Part shown: positions 59,866 through 59,949 of the stretch, one piece after another
Numbering within the stretch: position 1 is the stretch's first letter
Layout of the letters: the number at the start of each line of letters is the position of its first letter
DNA from: JBKEAJ01 sp047972135
Lineage (GTDB): Bacteria; Bacteroidota; Bacteroidia; Bacteroidales; Prolixibacteraceae
NCBI GenBank assembly: GCA_047972135.1
Contig: JBKEAJ010000137.1
Span: 1-59,949 of the forward strand
Length of the DNA stretch: 59,949 nt
Direction: 5' to 3'
The notes under the pieces: generated by a model
What the model saw: only the letters and a program-made list of their open reading frames with translations
What the model was told of the DNA's origin: nothing
Database searches by the model: none
Program-made: the position numbers and the translations under genes

Positions 59866-59949
59866 ATGTTTATTAGATGCTCATTACGACAGAACCCTTC
59901 GACCATGAAGTCGGAACACTACTTTCGGGTAGTGGAGAGTTATCGTGAT
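59866..59949 (+). CDS. Start of an IS1634-like transposase (runs off window)
   Basis: ATG at 59866 opens a frame that is still open at the window end (28 codons). The segment RQNPSTMKSEHYFRVVESYRD is close to the N-terminal pattern of IS1634/IS4-type transposases in Bacteroidota (NPSTGxxxxYYRLVESYR). Assignment rests on this short motif alone; the catalytic DDE domain is outside the window. Confidence 0.65.
   Translation, partial: MFIRCSLRQNPSTMKSEHYFRVVESYRD

Noticed and set aside
59697..59906. Minus-strand 69-codon ORF at the right edge
   Set aside because: Overlaps the transposase start on the other strand and shows no motif.

Overview
The window reads as chromosome of a Bacteroidota bacterium, most likely a Bacteroidales. 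The evidence is: proteins of the type IX secretion system (PorP/SprF, a PorE-like OmpA lipoprotein, PorD, a type-B C-terminal sorting domain); the bamD-rpoZ-coaBC-porD-recN gene order; an S46 dipeptidyl-peptidase; a Bacteroidota-type omega subunit; and many promoters of the form TTTG-N19-TAnnTTTG. Nothing in the sequence fixes a genus. Base composition looks AT-rich and even; I see no large foreign island.

Layout. 1-9039 is a surface-adhesin locus: the tail of one repeat protein, a 643-residue repeat protein without a sorting domain, an 1105-residue relative that ends in a type-B sorting domain, then PorP/SprF and a PorE-like OmpA lipoprotein, closed by a strong terminator. 9158-11028 holds a phosphohexomutase and tRNA-Trp around a shared palindromic terminator. 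11099-12830 (minus) is aroE with a DUF368/PopT-type lipid-carrier transporter. 13030-20345 (plus) is a tight seven-gene run: cytidylate-kinase-like protein, FtsK, LolA, Zn-peptidase, MeaB, GalM, small lipoprotein. 20561-26765 (minus) carries a secreted phosphoesterase and esterase pair, a class IV aminotransferase and Mfd. 26766-27267 is a repeat-rich intergenic region with a string of short hairpins. 27268-32225 groups a small membrane protein, a SulP transporter and beta-carbonic anhydrase facing a bestrophin and DUF819 pair, plausibly an inorganic carbon/anion module. 32426-44913 has a very large alpha-2-macroglobulin lipoprotein, MarC, tRNA-Gln, a lactonase-fold lipoprotein, a CapA-like protein, an aspartate-type aminotransferase and an Ig-like lipoprotein.

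45013-50165 has an unknown 173-residue protein, MetK, an alpha/beta hydrolase, and an AlbA_2/ATPase regulator interrupted by 18 copies of an octapeptide encoded by a 24-bp minisatellite. 50321-57525 (minus) is the S46 peptidase plus the recN-porD-coaBC-rpoZ-bamD cluster. 57620-59394 is grpE-dnaJ. The last 84 bases are the start of an IS1634-like transposase.

Most genes are housekeeping or envelope functions. The parts most worth a second look are the adhesin array, the hairpin string with a dispersed palindromic repeat, the 18-copy minisatellite gene, the carbonic anhydrase/SulP/bestrophin group, and two genes whose promoter sits so close to the start codon that their mRNAs should be leaderless. 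All functional statements come from reading motifs by eye; no database search was run.
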